The notes under the pieces are model-generated. The model was not told where the DNA came from, ran no database searches, and saw only the letters and a program-made list of their open reading frames with translations. A stretch of 64,000 nt of DNA from Ohtaekwangia sp. (GTDB lineage: Bacteria > Bacteroidota > Bacteroidia > Cytophagales > Cyclobacteriaceae): contig JAJNPV010000050.1 in the NCBI GenBank assembly GCA_021155195.1, positions 310,001-374,000 of the forward strand. The letters are read 5' to 3'. The position numbers and the translations under genes are program-made. Positions 63,311 to 64,000 of this stretch are shown here, piece after piece. Position 1 is the stretch's first letter, and every line of letters begins with the position of its first letter.

Positions 63311-64000
63311 AAGTACTGATGTGCGAACCGAAAAACAATGCGTTGAAGAAAAGTTTGTTGGTTCCATTCCAGTAGCCTCTAAACGCGGGATCATCTACAA
63401 ACAAAATTGCCCGGCCTCTTCCCATGTTGCTTACCTGCAACGAAACTGAGTTCTTTATCTTTTCAAGATTAGTAGGATGAATGTAGCCACTAAGCAATGG
63501 TTTGGCTGTGTATTGAATAACGGTATTAAATTGATTTTTACTGGGGTCAATGAATACCGTGTGGTTTCGATACACCGATATGTCACGACTCGTAAACCCA
63601 AACCCAAGCGGATGTGTAATGTCTAACTTTCCCAAATAGATAGAACCTCCAATAGCACGCGAGCCTTGATAGTCGCCTGCCGTAACATAGTCCATTCGTT
63701 TTGCATCTTTCTTATCTTCCGCTTTAGTTAGCTGTTCGTTGATCAGCTTATTATTGATTGCCCATGTGATGGCTGACTTTTGCAAAATCAACGTGCCTCC
63801 TTGATTTACCCAATTTTTGATTTTTTCTACCCCGCTTTCGCCAAGCATACTATAATTGCCCGATACAAGAATTAACGTGTTGTAATCCGTAATTGTCAAT
63901 TGGCCAAACTGACTGGTGTTTACTTTCGTGATGGGCATTTTTAGTTTTGAATCCAGTAAGTACCAAATTTGCCCGGCCTCTGTAGCTGACACGCCATCAC
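63288..64000 (-). CDS. M14 zinc carboxypeptidase family protein, C-terminal part (truncated by window end)
   Basis: Reading frame stays open to the last base, so only the C-terminal 237 residues or so are seen. The segment (DGVSATEAGQIWYLLD, ITDYNTLILVSGNYSMLG, IKNWVNQGGTLILQKSAI, RGYWNGTNKLFFNALFFG) matches the C-terminal glutamine-amidotransferase-like domain that follows the M14 peptidase domain in large secreted Bacteroidota carboxypeptidases. The zinc site lies outside the window. Confidence 0.78.
   Translation of the reverse strand, partial: DGVSATEAGQIWYLLDSKLKMPITKVNTSQFGQLTITDYNTLILVSGNYSMLGESGVEKIKNWVNQGGTLILQKSAITWAINNKLINEQLTKAEDKKDAKRMDYVTAGDYQGSRAIGGSIYLGKLDITHPLGFGFTSRDISVYRNHTVFIDPSKNQFNTVIQYTAKPLLSGYIHPTNLEKIKNSVSLQVSNMGRGRAILFVDDPAFRGYWNGTNKLFFNALFFGSHISTSNFGEQE

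Noticed and set aside
1..64000. CRISPR array, prophage, IS element or transposase
   Set aside because: No regularly spaced repeats, phage structural genes or transposase-like proteins were seen; the only tandem repeat has two copies.

Overview
The window looks like a chromosomal segment of a Bacteroidota bacterium, most likely of the order Cytophagales (inference from gene content; no rRNA or tRNA gene is present). Pointers are a SusC-like TonB-dependent receptor, DUF5687, DUF5916 and DUF4159 family proteins, the MoxR/DUF58/BatA/DUF4175 gene cluster, many secreted proteins with short N-terminal signal peptides or lipoboxes, starts with no visible Shine-Dalgarno sequence (several TTG and GTG starts), and intergenic hairpin repeats of the kind scattered through these genomes.

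Layout. 1-11.4 kb: mixed housekeeping and envelope genes: an IF2_N-like protein with a tiny zinc-ribbon membrane protein, a Tat-tagged HisC-like aminotransferase coupled to an AEC permease, a lone receiver protein, quinone oxidoreductase, a Tat-tagged M20 amidohydrolase, a DUF695/RraB protein of foreign codon use, RlmF, a Tat-tagged sugar isomerase-like protein, an HTH-membrane regulator and an alpha/beta hydrolase. 11.5-20.9 kb: ProC, then an expanded TldD/TldE locus (three Tat-tagged TldD paralogs and two TldE paralogs). 21-28.8 kb: a compact operon of DUF4159, MoxR, DUF58, BatA-like, DUF4175-like and a large membrane-anchored protein. 28.9-42.5 kb: a hydrolase and outer-membrane receptor pair, glyA-tatC-rpiB, an S41 protease lipoprotein, NIPSNAP, TRIC channel, DUF5916, FAH-family hydrolase and an orphan membrane protein. 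42.8-51.9 kb: a hybrid sensor kinase with NarX/PilJ-type input and PAS domains, three TPM-domain proteins, a DUF5687/ABC ATPase pair, a secreted cyanophycinase-like peptidase and an NAPE-PLD-like hydrolase. 52.0-53.9 kb: the most accessory stretch, an AT-rich two-gene cassette (TPR protein plus membrane protein) bordered by hairpin repeats and by a 175-bp tandem duplication carrying the 3' end of a broken gene. 54-64 kb: MATE and APC transporters, an outer-membrane-type lipoprotein, nitroreductase, a beta-propeller-like lipoprotein, a threonine dehydratase/serine racemase, a thioredoxin-fold protein, a three-gene membrane operon with PrsW protease and TMEM175-type channel, and the C-terminal end of an M14 carboxypeptidase that runs off the window.

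The unifying theme is export of folded proteins. Six proteins carry twin-arginine signals (an aminotransferase, an M20 amidohydrolase, a sugar isomerase-like protein and the three TldD paralogs) and tatC itself lies in the same window. The TldD/TldE locus is the best candidate for an under-described system: it implies a periplasmic TldD/TldE protease family with several subunits, an altered metal site, and partner subunits with no export signal of their own. The repeat-bordered cassette near 53 kb is the second candidate.
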